A stretch of DNA of 42,351 nucleotides from a virus. How positions within the stretch are numbered: position 1 is the first letter of the stretch; each line of letters starts with the position of its first letter. The notes beneath the pieces were generated by a model that ran no database searches, was not told the DNA's origin, and saw only the letters and a program-made list of their open reading frames with translations. The stretch spans positions 1 to 42,351 of the IMG/VR virus record IMGVR_UViG_3300005617_000504; one strand, given 5' to 3'. Both the position numbers and the translations under genes were made by a program. Below, one piece after another: positions 16,619-24,056 of the stretch.

Positions 16619-16859
16619 TGGGTTTGTCGTACTTGGATCCACCGCCTTCGTAGTGTTGAATTACTTTGCCGAGCCGCATGCGGGCGTCTTCCAGATGGCG
16701 GTAGGCCAGCGTGACATTGGCAAACAACTCACTCCTCGTTTCCCCGTTCAGAGCTGAACCGTTCAGGACAGAATGTTGCTTCAGCGCGTGAACACGCTTG
16801 GCAGTGCTGTCGATGTCCGAGCGCAACAGATCGCAGACTTCCTTTAGGTCATGCTCCAT
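16602..16859 (-). CDS. Candidate Acb2/Tad1-type cyclic-nucleotide sponge
   Basis: The product has 85 helical residues. The C-terminal half (ELFANVTLAYRHLEDARMRL then GKVIQHYEGGGSKYDK) has the pattern I associate with the Acb2/Tad1 helical-hairpin domain of small phage proteins. In that family the proteins bind cyclic signalling nucleotides and block CBASS or Thoeris immunity. ATG 16859 overlaps the gp36-like gene by 11 bp. The family call is from remembered pattern and is not certain; a generic small helical phage protein is the alternative. The last five residues and the stop derive from an intergenic repeat. Confidence 0.55.
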   Translation of the reverse strand: MEHDLKEVCDLLRSDIDSTAKRVHALKQHSVLNGSALNGETRSELFANVTLAYRHLEDARMRLGKVIQHYEGGGSKYDKPISVNP

Positions 16860-17271
16860 CCTGGTCTCCTGGTTGGAACGTATTGTTCGGTTCTTCAACT
16901 GACGGCTTTTGCGGGGTCACGATATCGCCGGTGGATGGGCTTACGGCCGTGTCGCCTTTGGCCACGCCTTTTAGGAATTCCTCGGCATCGTCGGCGGCTG
17001 GTTTGCGTTGTTCGGCGCTGCTGGTCTGGACGCGTTTGCACAGCCGATAGATCGCGATGTCCACCGCCGGATTAAGCACTTCAGGCGGAAGCCCGGCGGC
17101 ATCGAGCGGGACTTGTTTGCCCACAAACCCGCGCACGTAATCGGTCGTGCGAGCGAGAATGTCCGGGAGCGGATCGCTCTGCCCATCAGCAATGATCTCG
17201 CGATACTTCTCGACCTCAGCATTATTGAGGTCGTTCAGCACCTGCGCGGCGGTGAGAGCGGTCCAAGCCAT
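16849..17271 (-). CDS. Mu gp36-like head-tail connector (DUF1320 type)
   Basis: The product has 140 residues. The front part (LNDLNNAEVEKYREIIADGQ, then VRGFVGKQVPLDAAGLPPEV and DIAIYRLCKR) matches the helical pattern of DUF1320 proteins such as Mu gp36, thought to be adaptor proteins at the head-tail joint. The last 50 residues are low-complexity and acidic. It lies downstream of the capsid gene, as in Mu, but one exported protein gene intervenes. The end overlaps the Acb2/Tad1-like candidate. Confidence 0.65.
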   Translation of the reverse strand: MAWTALTAAQVLNDLNNAEVEKYREIIADGQSDPLPDILARTTDYVRGFVGKQVPLDAAGLPPEVLNPAVDIAIYRLCKRVQTSSAEQRKPAADDAEEFLKGVAKGDTAVSPSTGDIVTPQKPSVEEPNNTFQPGDQDGA

Positions 17272-17277
17272 CAGATT

Positions 17278-17349
17278 TTCGAGACACGGATTTCACGGAT
17301 TCTCACGGAGCGATGAAGCCTCTCCGTGAAAATCCGAGTTAATCGGTGT
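17278..17349. repeat. Inverted pair of AGACACGGATTTCACGGAT-family repeats
   Basis: A forward copy (GAGACACGGATTTCACGGAT, 17284 on) and a reverse copy (GAAAATCCGAGTTAATCGGT near 17326) face each other between the gp36-like gene and the exported beta protein gene. The pair could form a hairpin in RNA. Confidence 0.55.
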
Positions 17350-17838
17350 CTAGTTATTCACCGACCATGAGATGGAATTCGTGATCGCATTGGTGAGCGC
17401 GGTAGTGATCGTTCCCAATCGCCAGTAAGCGACGTTGTTGAACGTCGAAGCCGGGAAATTGGTGAACGCGATGTAATTGGTCGTCGCTGCGGTCAGGTTC
17501 ACCGTCAGGGTATAGGGCGTTGCAGCGGCCCAATTGGTGCCATCGTTCGAGACCTGGAAGTTCAGCGTGACGGCATTGGTTGTGGTGGCCGGGGTGAATG
17601 ACGCGAGAATGCCCAGCCCGCGATCCTTGCGCGCCGCTACAGCGGTGGAGTTCACCGTATAGGTGGTGTTCGAGGAGAGCGGACTGGTTGTCGTGATCGT
17701 GCCGCCGCTCGTGGGTGTGACTTGGGCGTGGACGTCCAGCGGTGGGATGAATAGGGGCGCAAATAGCCCAATGGTCAGCAATAGACAGACAATGCCGGCC
17801 ATGAGCAGGGCGAACTGATTTTTCAGGATTCGTTTCAT
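17350..17838 (-). CDS. Exported or membrane-anchored beta protein, unknown
   Basis: The product has 162 residues. A long hydrophobic leader (about residues 8-33, LLMAGIVCLLLTIGLFAPLF) is followed by a Thr-rich beta domain (TTNAVTLNFQVSNDGTNWAA) that resembles small Ig-like or decoration domains. It sits immediately after the capsid gene, where a head decoration protein would be expected, yet the leader predicts export or membrane anchoring. Either the leader is cleaved before virion assembly in an unusual way, or the protein works in the host envelope. Confidence 0.5.
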   Translation of the reverse strand: MKRILKNQFALLMAGIVCLLLTIGLFAPLFIPPLDVHAQVTPTSGGTITTTSPLSSNTTYTVNSTAVAARKDRGLGILASFTPATTTNAVTLNFQVSNDGTNWAAATPYTLTVNLTAATTNYIAFTNFPASTFNNVAYWRLGTITTALTNAITNSISWSVNN

Positions 17839-17877
17839 AGTCTTCAGTTTTGTTTTGGGTTCGGCGCGCGCGACGAG

Positions 17878-17918
17878 CTCATTGGCGAGTCGCCAATGAG
17901 AGCGGGCGAGTCGCCCGC
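17878..17918. repeat. Paired GCG-AGT-CGC hairpins
   Basis: CTCATTGGCG-AGT-CGCCAATGAG (17878-17900) is followed by GCGGGCG-AGT-CGCCCGC (17902-17918), downstream of the capsid gene. The second hairpin is identical to 33756-33772 inside the transposase gene. Confidence 0.7.
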
Positions 17919-17932
17919 GCCACCCAGTTGAG

Positions 17933-18874
17933 TTAGCTCAGATCGATGCGTTTGGCGGCGATGGTGCTGGTTTGTGCGATGTGCTCGCTCCAATCGATCA
18001 CGTGCGCGTCGTAAAACCCGCTCGGCGCCATCCACGATCGCACTGATTGCACTCCACCAGGGCCGACGGTGAAGTTCTTGAATGCGCTCGGGTCATACTG
18101 CGTGGGGGTGGGCATGCTGTAGGTGACCAGCACCTGGCCGGCGAGCAACCGCGCCTTGACCTTGGCCTGGCCGAGCTGCGCGGAGTTGTACGTGATCGCG
18201 TAAGCGGCCACATCCACCGGGATCGCGAGCACGCTGTTGAGCTGCTCGAGCGTGATGCCGCCCACTTGCACGCCGACTGCGCGGGCCTTGGCCTTGGGAT
18301 GATTGCGCAGGGTACGCCAGGCGGTGAGGCTCATGGTGACCTTGATGCCTTCCGTGCTGCCACAGGCGGTGGCGAGGTCATCGATGATCTTATCCAGTTG
18401 ATCGATCGGATCCACATCAGGATTGCTCCAGACTCCGATCGGCGCGGCTTCGGCTACTAGCGCGGCCAGAACGATGTCGCATACGTTGCGGACGTGACTG
18501 AGCGCGGTGACGTTGAGGAGGGCGCGGATCTTACCTTCATCCAGGAGTTGCTGGCTTACGGAATTGTCCGGGCCGGCCATGTTCCGTTCTTCCTTGTCCA
18601 CGGTCACCTCGAGCGCCTGCGGTTTGCAGTTGTAGAAGGCGTCGGTGGCCTCGAACATAATGCGTTTGGCTTCGCCGCCCAAGGGGCGTGCGGTGCTGTA
18701 CGTCTGGAACGCATTGAGGTCGTCGAACTTTTTGTATTGGCCGGTGGATCCGCCCACGACAACTGTCGGGGCGAGCCGCTCGGCTAGTTCCATCGCTCGG
18801 CGCAGGTCGTTCATGTGCCCCTGCGCAAACGTGGTGAGCTGCTGGTTCATTACTGCGGTAGCTTCTCGTGCCAT
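17933..18874 (-). CDS. Major capsid protein (HK97-like, by context)
   Basis: The product has 313 residues, the usual size for an HK97-fold capsid. It follows the protease/scaffold and DUF2190 genes, the Mu order for I, gp35-like and T. Typical features are a helical N-terminal arm, a central LDKIIDDLATACGSTEGIKV spine-helix-like stretch followed by TAWRTLRNHPKAKA (the pattern seen in many capsids where a residue-numbered 'row' helix precedes a beta strand), and a C-terminal FYDAHVIDWSEH. Forms the icosahedral shell. The exact Pfam family is not determined by eye. Confidence 0.75.
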   Translation of the reverse strand: MAREATAVMNQQLTTFAQGHMNDLRRAMELAERLAPTVVVGGSTGQYKKFDDLNAFQTYSTARPLGGEAKRIMFEATDAFYNCKPQALEVTVDKEERNMAGPDNSVSQQLLDEGKIRALLNVTALSHVRNVCDIVLAALVAEAAPIGVWSNPDVDPIDQLDKIIDDLATACGSTEGIKVTMSLTAWRTLRNHPKAKARAVGVQVGGITLEQLNSVLAIPVDVAAYAITYNSAQLGQAKVKARLLAGQVLVTYSMPTPTQYDPSAFKNFTVGPGGVQSVRSWMAPSGFYDAHVIDWSEHIAQTSTIAAKRIDLS

Positions 18875-18880
18875 AATGAT

Positions 18881-18910
18881 TTGTTAGTTGCTGGTTGCTG
18901 GTTGCTGATG
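18881..18910. repeat. Heptamer tandem repeat (GGTTGCT)n
   Basis: About three tandem 7-bp units (GTTGCTG) fill the gap between the DUF2190 gene and the capsid gene start, where the ribosome-binding site should be. No Shine-Dalgarno is seen. Confidence 0.65.
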
Positions 18911-18913
18911 AGG

Positions 18914-19306
18914 TTACGGCAGGATGACCGGGGCCAATGTGGCGGCCTCGAACAAGTCGCCCGCGGCGGCATCTTCCAAAGCCACGCCTACCACAACGCG
19001 CGCGGTGCCGGCGGCTTCGTCGGTCACGACTGTGCCGTCGTTTTTCTGTTCGAGCCGATCGAACTGCTTGATCGCTCCGCCGGCTTTGAGCCGGACCGAG
19101 CCGGATAACGCGCCGAGGACCCCGACGCTTGAGTTTTTCGCCGCCACTTCGCCATCCAGGATGACGCCGAAGGCGGGCACGGTTTTGGAATCGTTCAGCG
19201 CGTCCACGCCGGCGGCGGCTTTAACGAGGTAACCTTCCTTGCCCGAGTAATCGACGCCGGTAACAAGGATGACGTTGTTTTCTCTGCTGAATAATGCTGA
19301 GCCCAT
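18914..19306 (-). CDS. DUF2190-type head protein
   Basis: The product has 130 residues. The sequence (ILVTGVDYSGKEGYLVKAAA, then AFGVILDGEVAAKNSSVGVL and VVGVALEDAAAGDLFEAATL) follows the pattern of DUF2190 proteins, small beta-rich proteins next to the capsid gene in many phages and thought to decorate or stabilise the head. ATG 19306 is chosen; the longer upstream frame is a shadow of the neighbouring gene. Located between protease/scaffold and capsid, as in Mu-like phages. Confidence 0.65.
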   Translation of the reverse strand: MGSALFSRENNVILVTGVDYSGKEGYLVKAAAGVDALNDSKTVPAFGVILDGEVAAKNSSVGVLGALSGSVRLKAGGAIKQFDRLEQKNDGTVVTDEAAGTARVVVGVALEDAAAGDLFEAATLAPVILP

Positions 19307-19373
19307 AAGTTGGTTGATGGTTGTTCCGCGTAAAAGTCTGGCGCTCCTGGCGCCAGCCTCACGCGGCTTTGGG

Positions 19374-19892
19374 TTAATCTGTGATACCGAACAGTTCGGG
19401 TTTGTCGTTGCGCACGGCGTTCCAGGCTTCGCCGTAGGTGCAACGATTGCGCAATTGATATTCGCGCACGGTGCTTTCGCGTTCCTTGGCGGTCTTCGCT
19501 TCGTCGCCGGCACCCGCCTCTCCTGGCGGGGTGCTGTCCTTGCGGTTCAGCAACGGCTTATCTTTCCCGGCCTTGTCGTTTGCCATTGTGGGTTTGGCGA
19601 CGATGTCTTTGAGGAACTCGATGCGATCAGCGCGGTTCTTCATGTTGCTCAACACGGGCTTGAGCTTGGCGCGTTTGCCGTCGTCTTTGATTCCGTGCGA
19701 GTCCAGGTCGGCATCGATCTGTTCGGTGAGAAGTTCGCCGTTGGTCTTCTCCAGATCGGTGACGCGGTTTTTGAGCTGGGGCAGTTCGGCTTTGATGCCG
19801 TCCCGCTCGGTGATGATGCTGGTCACGGCCGCGAGGATCGCGTCTTCGCTCGCCTCGGCGGACAGACCAAGCTTTGCGGCTACACTGTTCAT
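19374..19892 (-). CDS. Nested scaffold protein (Mu gpZ-like)
   Basis: Inside the protease gene an in-frame ATG at 19892 is preceded at 3 bp by AAAGGA, a better ribosome site than most starts in this operon. It would make a 172-residue protein (MNSVAAKLGLSAEASEDAIL…) with the helical, charged composition of a scaffold and a long coiled-coil-like stretch (LPQLKNRVTDLEKTNGELL). In Mu, Z is made in just this way from within I. Supported by the site and by family precedent. Confidence 0.6.
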   Translation of the reverse strand: MNSVAAKLGLSAEASEDAILAAVTSIITERDGIKAELPQLKNRVTDLEKTNGELLTEQIDADLDSHGIKDDGKRAKLKPVLSNMKNRADRIEFLKDIVAKPTMANDKAGKDKPLLNRKDSTPPGEAGAGDEAKTAKERESTVREYQLRNRCTYGEAWNAVRNDKPELFGITD

Positions 19893-20504
19893 GGGTCCTT
19901 TCGTTGTTTGTTTGCTGCCCGCCTGGTGGCCCGTCCGGCCAGGACCCAGGCGATTACTGAGAGGGACCATCCCTCTCAAATTGGGTTTGTTCGTAAGCCC
20001 CGCGCCGCTCAATAGCAGCGGGCGGATTTTCATCTCGATCGTTTTGCGTTTCGCGTTCTTCAGCGGTGGCTCGATGAATTCCCAGCCTTCTGGCGGGAAT
20101 ACGCCGGACAGGAACCGGAATCGGCCGTTGCGGACCGCGGCCTCGCCTGTGTCGCTCCAGCGGATCTGCCACCAGGCGCCGGCAGACCGATTCTCCCAAG
20201 CTGTGATCCAGCCGGCGGCTTCGCTGGATTTGTTCAGGTCATCTGAGAAATGATCGAAATCAATGAGCAGCCCGGTGAAGTTCGGCTTGGCGACCAGGGC
20301 GTCGAAACTGTTCTTCATCGCGGTCAACGCTTTGTCATCGAGGATCTGCAGGGCCTTGCGGACCGTGCCGTCCGGCAGTTTCTCGATGTTCGGGAATTGG
20401 CCAATGGGCAGCCCGTGATACCAGCCATCGGCCGGGAGCGTGAACTTGCCGTCGGCGCCGCGGTTGGTGAGCGGCAGTAGTAAACTTGAATAGTCCTGGT
20501 TCAT
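19374..20504 (-). CDS. Mu gpI-like prohead protease with C-terminal scaffold
   Basis: The product has 376 residues, similar to the Mu I protein. The N-terminal half (LLPLTNRGADGKFTLPADGW, GLLIDFDHFSDDL, AGAWWQIRWSDTGEAAVRNG, FLSGVFPPEG) is the Mu-like protease domain, which cuts scaffold during head maturation. The His of DFDH and the Ser of FLSG are candidate catalytic residues. The C-terminal half is helical and charged, like a scaffold. Starts in an ATGA overlap with the portal gene. A nested start at 19892 would give scaffold alone. Confidence 0.8.
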   Translation of the reverse strand: MNQDYSSLLLPLTNRGADGKFTLPADGWYHGLPIGQFPNIEKLPDGTVRKALQILDDKALTAMKNSFDALVAKPNFTGLLIDFDHFSDDLNKSSEAAGWITAWENRSAGAWWQIRWSDTGEAAVRNGRFRFLSGVFPPEGWEFIEPPLKNAKRKTIEMKIRPLLLSGAGLTNKPNLRGMVPLSNRLGPGRTGHQAGSKQTTKGPMNSVAAKLGLSAEASEDAILAAVTSIITERDGIKAELPQLKNRVTDLEKTNGELLTEQIDADLDSHGIKDDGKRAKLKPVLSNMKNRADRIEFLKDIVAKPTMANDKAGKDKPLLNRKDSTPPGEAGAGDEAKTAKERESTVREYQLRNRCTYGEAWNAVRNDKPELFGITD

Positions 20505-22105
20505 ATCAGGGTGGTTTTTTTGCGCAGGTCGTCCACGACGGCGTTGGTCATCGATTCGGCTAACACTTCCTGGAGCGCGGCCGCGTACTCCGGCCGGGCG
20601 CGAACCTGGTCCGCCAGGTCGGGCACGTCTTTGAGGAGTTGCTCGAGTTCGCGTTGGAATTGGTCCTGATCAGTCGTTTGCAGGAGGGCTTCCAGCCGTT
20701 GGAAGATGGGTTGCAGACTGGTTGCACGGGCGCGGATGACGCGCTGCATGCCGGTGGACTGCTGGGCCGTTGATCGGTTGCGGAGTCCCAAGCCTGAAGG
20801 CGGGGCGCCTTCAGGAGCACCCGAGGCGGGCGCGCTCCCCGGAGCAGGCTGCGGCTTCAGTTCCAGCGTATAACCGGTCTTTTCTTTCAGCTCTTCGATG
20901 TCGCGCTGATATCCGGCCTGGGCGAGTTTGAATGTATTTTCAACTTCTTCTTTGATGTCCGCTTCGTCGCGTGGACAGAGTTCCCAATAAGCCAGGGCCG
21001 GTTCGCCTGCGTGCTCGCGCGAGAGAACGTCGGCATCGAATTGCTTCTGGAAAACTTCGTTCAGCTCGGCGGCTTCGCCTTCGGCGATCTCGTCGAACGT
21101 ATCTTCGTGCGCGCCGCCGGCCAGTGTGCCGCTGCCGCTCTCGGTGAGCATGGTGAGCTTGCCGCCTGTGCCGGCCAAGACCAGCTCCTCATCCTGATAC
21201 CGGATATGATCGCGGAACGGGTTCACGCCGCGGGGTTGATCGTTCGGTTTGTAATCGCTCCCGGCCGGTAACGCGCCGCTGCCGCCGGCAGCGATCCGCG
21301 TGGCGGCGTCTTCGTAGTCCTTTTCTTTGCCTTGCTGGATGTTGCCGGGCATCAGGACGACGCCGCTGGGGATGCCGTAGATCTCGATGAAACCGTCCCA
21401 ATCTTTTTGGGAGAGGTTCTTGCGCAGGTAACAGAGCAGGCCAACCTCATCGATGGCCATGTCGCACTCGCGAATGATGAATCCAGCCGGGTCAATGACG
21501 TTGGTTTTGAGCGCATCGAAGGTGCTGGCGCGGCTTTCTTTGTTGTACGCCCATGGGCCGTACAACCCGTCGCGCACCCAGGTCCATTGATCGAGTGGTT
21601 CGAGATGGATAATGTCGCCGTCGGGGCTGCGGTGCTTTTGCAAATGGCTGAACCCGCGGAACTCGGCCAGGGCCAGGAACGCGATCGCGCCGCTGAGGTT
21701 GTCAATGGCGTCATAGGCGGCGCGCAGGGTTTGTTTCTGGGCGTCGGCCTGGGCCTGGGTGGATCCGAGGGGCAGCTCGGCCACGGTCTTGATGTCCCAA
21801 TCCAGCTTTTGCAAGGCGGCCCGGCGCCGGATGATGAGCGCCCGATGTGTGGCGTTGCGTTTCTCGACCAGGCGGTACAGCCATTGCAGATCCGCGAATT
21901 CACCGCGTTGCCCGGCTTCCATGAGCGTGACGGATCTGGCAACGGTCAGGCCACGAAGTGGGTTGTACCATTCGCGCCAGCGATTTGTGCCACGGACTAG
22001 GCGCTCCATATCCAGCGCCGAGCCGGGGATCGCGGCCTGGACGCGGTTCAGGAGCGGCCAGGCGGCACTGACCAGGGCGGATTTGAGGTTGCGGAAAAAG
22101 GTCAT
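20501..22105 (-). CDS. Portal protein (Mu gp29-like, DUF935)
   Basis: The product has 534 residues. The order and wording (LTVARSVTLMEAGQRGEFAD, LQWLYRLVEKRNATHRALII, RRAALQKLDW, then DGFIEIYGIPSGVVLMPGNI) match the DUF935 portal family. The portal is the dodecameric channel for DNA entry and exit at one head vertex. ATG 22105 overlaps the stop of the zinc-finger gene (ATGA); longer upstream frames are shadows of that gene. A hairpin repeat (20793-20815) is translated near the C-terminus (PEGAPPSGLGLR). Confidence 0.85.
   Translation of the reverse strand: MTFFRNLKSALVSAAWPLLNRVQAAIPGSALDMERLVRGTNRWREWYNPLRGLTVARSVTLMEAGQRGEFADLQWLYRLVEKRNATHRALIIRRRAALQKLDWDIKTVAELPLGSTQAQADAQKQTLRAAYDAIDNLSGAIAFLALAEFRGFSHLQKHRSPDGDIIHLEPLDQWTWVRDGLYGPWAYNKESRASTFDALKTNVIDPAGFIIRECDMAIDEVGLLCYLRKNLSQKDWDGFIEIYGIPSGVVLMPGNIQQGKEKDYEDAATRIAAGGSGALPAGSDYKPNDQPRGVNPFRDHIRYQDEELVLAGTGGKLTMLTESGSGTLAGGAHEDTFDEIAEGEAAELNEVFQKQFDADVLSREHAGEPALAYWELCPRDEADIKEEVENTFKLAQAGYQRDIEELKEKTGYTLELKPQPAPGSAPASGAPEGAPPSGLGLRNRSTAQQSTGMQRVIRARATSLQPIFQRLEALLQTTDQDQFQRELEQLLKDVPDLADQVRARPEYAAALQEVLAESMTNAVVDDLRKKTTLI
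20793..20815. repeat. GCG-GGG-CGC hairpin inside the portal gene
   Basis: A perfect 10-bp stem (CCTGAAGGCG / CGCCTTCAGG) with a GGG loop, of the same design as the other GCG-nnn-CGC hairpins. It is in frame and encodes part of a low-complexity linker. Confidence 0.55.
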
Positions 22106-22488
22106 GGCTGAGCGTGAAGCATCTGGAGCATGGCGCGTGGAGCGTGGGAGGGGGTATGGACATCCATCCTTATCGTTCCAATGTCCGTAACTGCCTGTTC
22201 CGTGCGAAATTTTGATGGTTTTATCGATGGCGGCGGTGGGGATGAAATCCGGGGATGATCCTTCTCCCATCGGCGTGTGCGGCAAAGGTCCGAACAAAAG
22301 GCGGCGCCAGGGGTTTTGGGCGTGAAGAGGCCGGTGCATTCGCAACAGTGCCGTGGCTGAGGCCGGAAGATCCGCGGGCGCTCCGCTTTCCACCCATGGA
22401 TCCGGCAGAGGTCCGAGCAAACCTTCTTCGTCGCGCGTTTCGGCGTGAACGGCTTCCCGCAGACCGGGCATGGGATCGGGGTCTTCAT
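22102..22488 (-). CDS. Double zinc-finger protein
   Basis: The product has 128 residues. Two similar zinc-binding units are visible: CPVCGKPFTPKRATKKVCSD then LCR, and CCECTGLFTPKTPGAAFCSD then LCR. Each has a CxxC pair and a CxxxC pair, so one metal per unit, and they look like an internal duplication. The C-terminal third is disordered. It lies between large terminase and portal and overlaps the portal start in an ATGA junction. Binding to DNA or to terminase is possible but not shown. Confidence 0.65.
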   Translation of the reverse strand: MKTPIPCPVCGKPFTPKRATKKVCSDLCRIHGWKAERPRIFRPQPRHCCECTGLFTPKTPGAAFCSDLCRTRRWEKDHPRISSPPPPSIKPSKFRTEQAVTDIGTIRMDVHTPSHAPRAMLQMLHAQP

Positions 22489-22497
22489 GGGTGGACA

Positions 22498-22556
22498 CTG
22501 TGAAATCCGTGTCTCATCCGGCTCAGTGTTAATTCGTGAAATCCGTGTCTCATCCA
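22498..22556. repeat. Two AGACACGGATTTCACGGAT-family repeats (reverse)
   Basis: Two direct copies, GTGAAATCCGTGTCTCATCC at 22500 and 22537, separated by about 17 bp. The second contains the stop codon of the large terminase gene. Confidence 0.7.
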
Positions 22557-24016
22557 GCCAGGCTCCTTTCGCGGCGATCGGCGATCACCCGGCTGTGCCT
22601 GGTGTTCTCCGGGACAATGATTCGGCCGACGACGCTGGGCATCGAGCCGGCCCGGTTGCATAGCGCCAGGCCAGTGCAGCGATCGGCGTGGCCGTCTTCA
22701 GTGTGCGGCGCGCGATAGGTGACTGTGCCGGCGGCCGTCACGACTCGGTTCATCGAGTGCAGGTCCTCGCGAATGATGCGGTTGATCGGGATCAACCATT
22801 TGCGCCCTTCGAATTTCATCTTGAGTTTGCTGAACAGGTCAACCTTGATGGGGTTGCTGATCGTCACTAATTCGATCTTGCCGAACCTGTCCGCTTCCAG
22901 TTTCCATTCGCCGAACTCTGCGACCAGGTAATCGCCCAGGCCAACGCCAGGCCCCGTGTAATCCAAACAGACCCGGCGCGCTTTCTTGATGCGCGGCCTT
23001 AAGTGCTCGACCTGGTCCGGCGTGCTCATATTTTCCAGGCAAAGAACTTCTTTGGTGATCTGCATGTCCGCGACGGCTTCGGCTGACCAGGCGACGGTCA
23101 GATTTTTTTTACGGCCGAAATCGATGCCGATGTCCACCGGGAAGGGCGATGTGCTCAGCCAATATTCGAAATCGATTGCCTCAGTGGCTTCGGCGCTTTC
23201 GCAGAGGCCAATGAGTTCGTAGGGCAAGAGGACGGTGGCTTTGTCGAGGAATTCCAGCGGGTCATATTCAATTGCCCAACCTTCAGGATCATCGAGTGCG
23301 GCGCGGAGTTCCTCGATGTCGATGGGCAGGCCCTGGGCGACGGCATCGGTAATAGTGATCTTGTGGCAGCTCCATTTGGCGTCCGGCCCGCCAAAGTTTT
23401 TCGACCATAGATCGTGAAATTTGTTGCCTTTGCCGTTCGGCGTGGAGATGAGGCGGCACTTCTTCTGCCCGCCCCGCAGCGGATTGGTAATGCTGGGCAG
23501 GATGGCGCGCCAGGTGGCATCCGGATTTTCAAAGAAGGCAAACTCGGTGAGCAGGATATTCGCGGAGAAACCACGGACAGTGTCGGGTTTGCCAGGGACG
23601 GCGATGACGCGTGAGCCGTTCGGGAAAACGATGGTGCTGGATTTGAGGAGTGTTTCGGACCCGCCTTCGCGTTCTTCGATGACGTCCTCGATGGCGAGCT
23701 TGTAGGCCTCCGTCCATTCGCGCCATTTGAGAAACGATTCAACGGCCTGGCGTTCGGATGGCGCGGCAATGAGCCATGAGGTTTTGTCACCGTTCAACTC
23801 GCGTTGGTAACAGTCACGGATGCCTTCCTCAGCGCTGGTGAAGTCTTTGCCGACCTGGCGCGCCATGAGCCCGATCTTAAAACGCGAATCGTCATCCGCC
23901 CATTTGCGTTGATAAGGCAGGAGCAAATCGCGCGGGGAAGGATCGGGACCGGCATTGGGGCTTTGCGCATTGGCCTTTCTGCCAGTCCCGCCCTCGTTCT
24001 GGTTTGGTGAAATCAT
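22550..24016 (-). CDS. Terminase large subunit (Mu gp28-like)
   Basis: The product has 488 residues. The motor half has a Walker A-type segment (ARQVGKDFTSAEEG, residues 52-65), a Walker B-type ILLTEFAFFE (Glu158) and a coupling motif LISTPNGKG. The nuclease half begins VDIGIDFGRKKNLTVAW (Asp295/Asp299) and has the later acidic residue in VCLDYTGPGVG. The enzyme cuts phage DNA and pumps it into the head; in Mu-type phages it cuts in host DNA beyond the ends. ATG 24016 is chosen, since the longer frame upstream is a shadow of the gp27-like gene. Confidence 0.88.
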   Translation of the reverse strand: MISPNQNEGGTGRKANAQSPNAGPDPSPRDLLLPYQRKWADDDSRFKIGLMARQVGKDFTSAEEGIRDCYQRELNGDKTSWLIAAPSERQAVESFLKWREWTEAYKLAIEDVIEEREGGSETLLKSSTIVFPNGSRVIAVPGKPDTVRGFSANILLTEFAFFENPDATWRAILPSITNPLRGGQKKCRLISTPNGKGNKFHDLWSKNFGGPDAKWSCHKITITDAVAQGLPIDIEELRAALDDPEGWAIEYDPLEFLDKATVLLPYELIGLCESAEATEAIDFEYWLSTSPFPVDIGIDFGRKKNLTVAWSAEAVADMQITKEVLCLENMSTPDQVEHLRPRIKKARRVCLDYTGPGVGLGDYLVAEFGEWKLEADRFGKIELVTISNPIKVDLFSKLKMKFEGRKWLIPINRIIREDLHSMNRVVTAAGTVTYRAPHTEDGHADRCTGLALCNRAGSMPSVVGRIIVPENTRHSRVIADRRERSLAG

Positions 24017-24021
24017 CAGCT

Positions 24022-24056
24022 CAATTCCGTGATAATCCGTGTAATCCGTGTCTAGC
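24022..24056. repeat. AGACACGGATTTCACGGAT-family repeat (reverse)
   Basis: CCGTGATAATCCGTGTAATC then CGTGTCTAG, lying between large and small terminase genes. It encodes the final stop of the small terminase gene. Confidence 0.6.

Noticed and set aside
22106-22498. Upstream extension of the portal frame to 22498
   Set aside because: It overlaps the double zinc-finger gene, whose Cys pairs show that it is the real frame; the portal family starts at the MTFFRNLK region.
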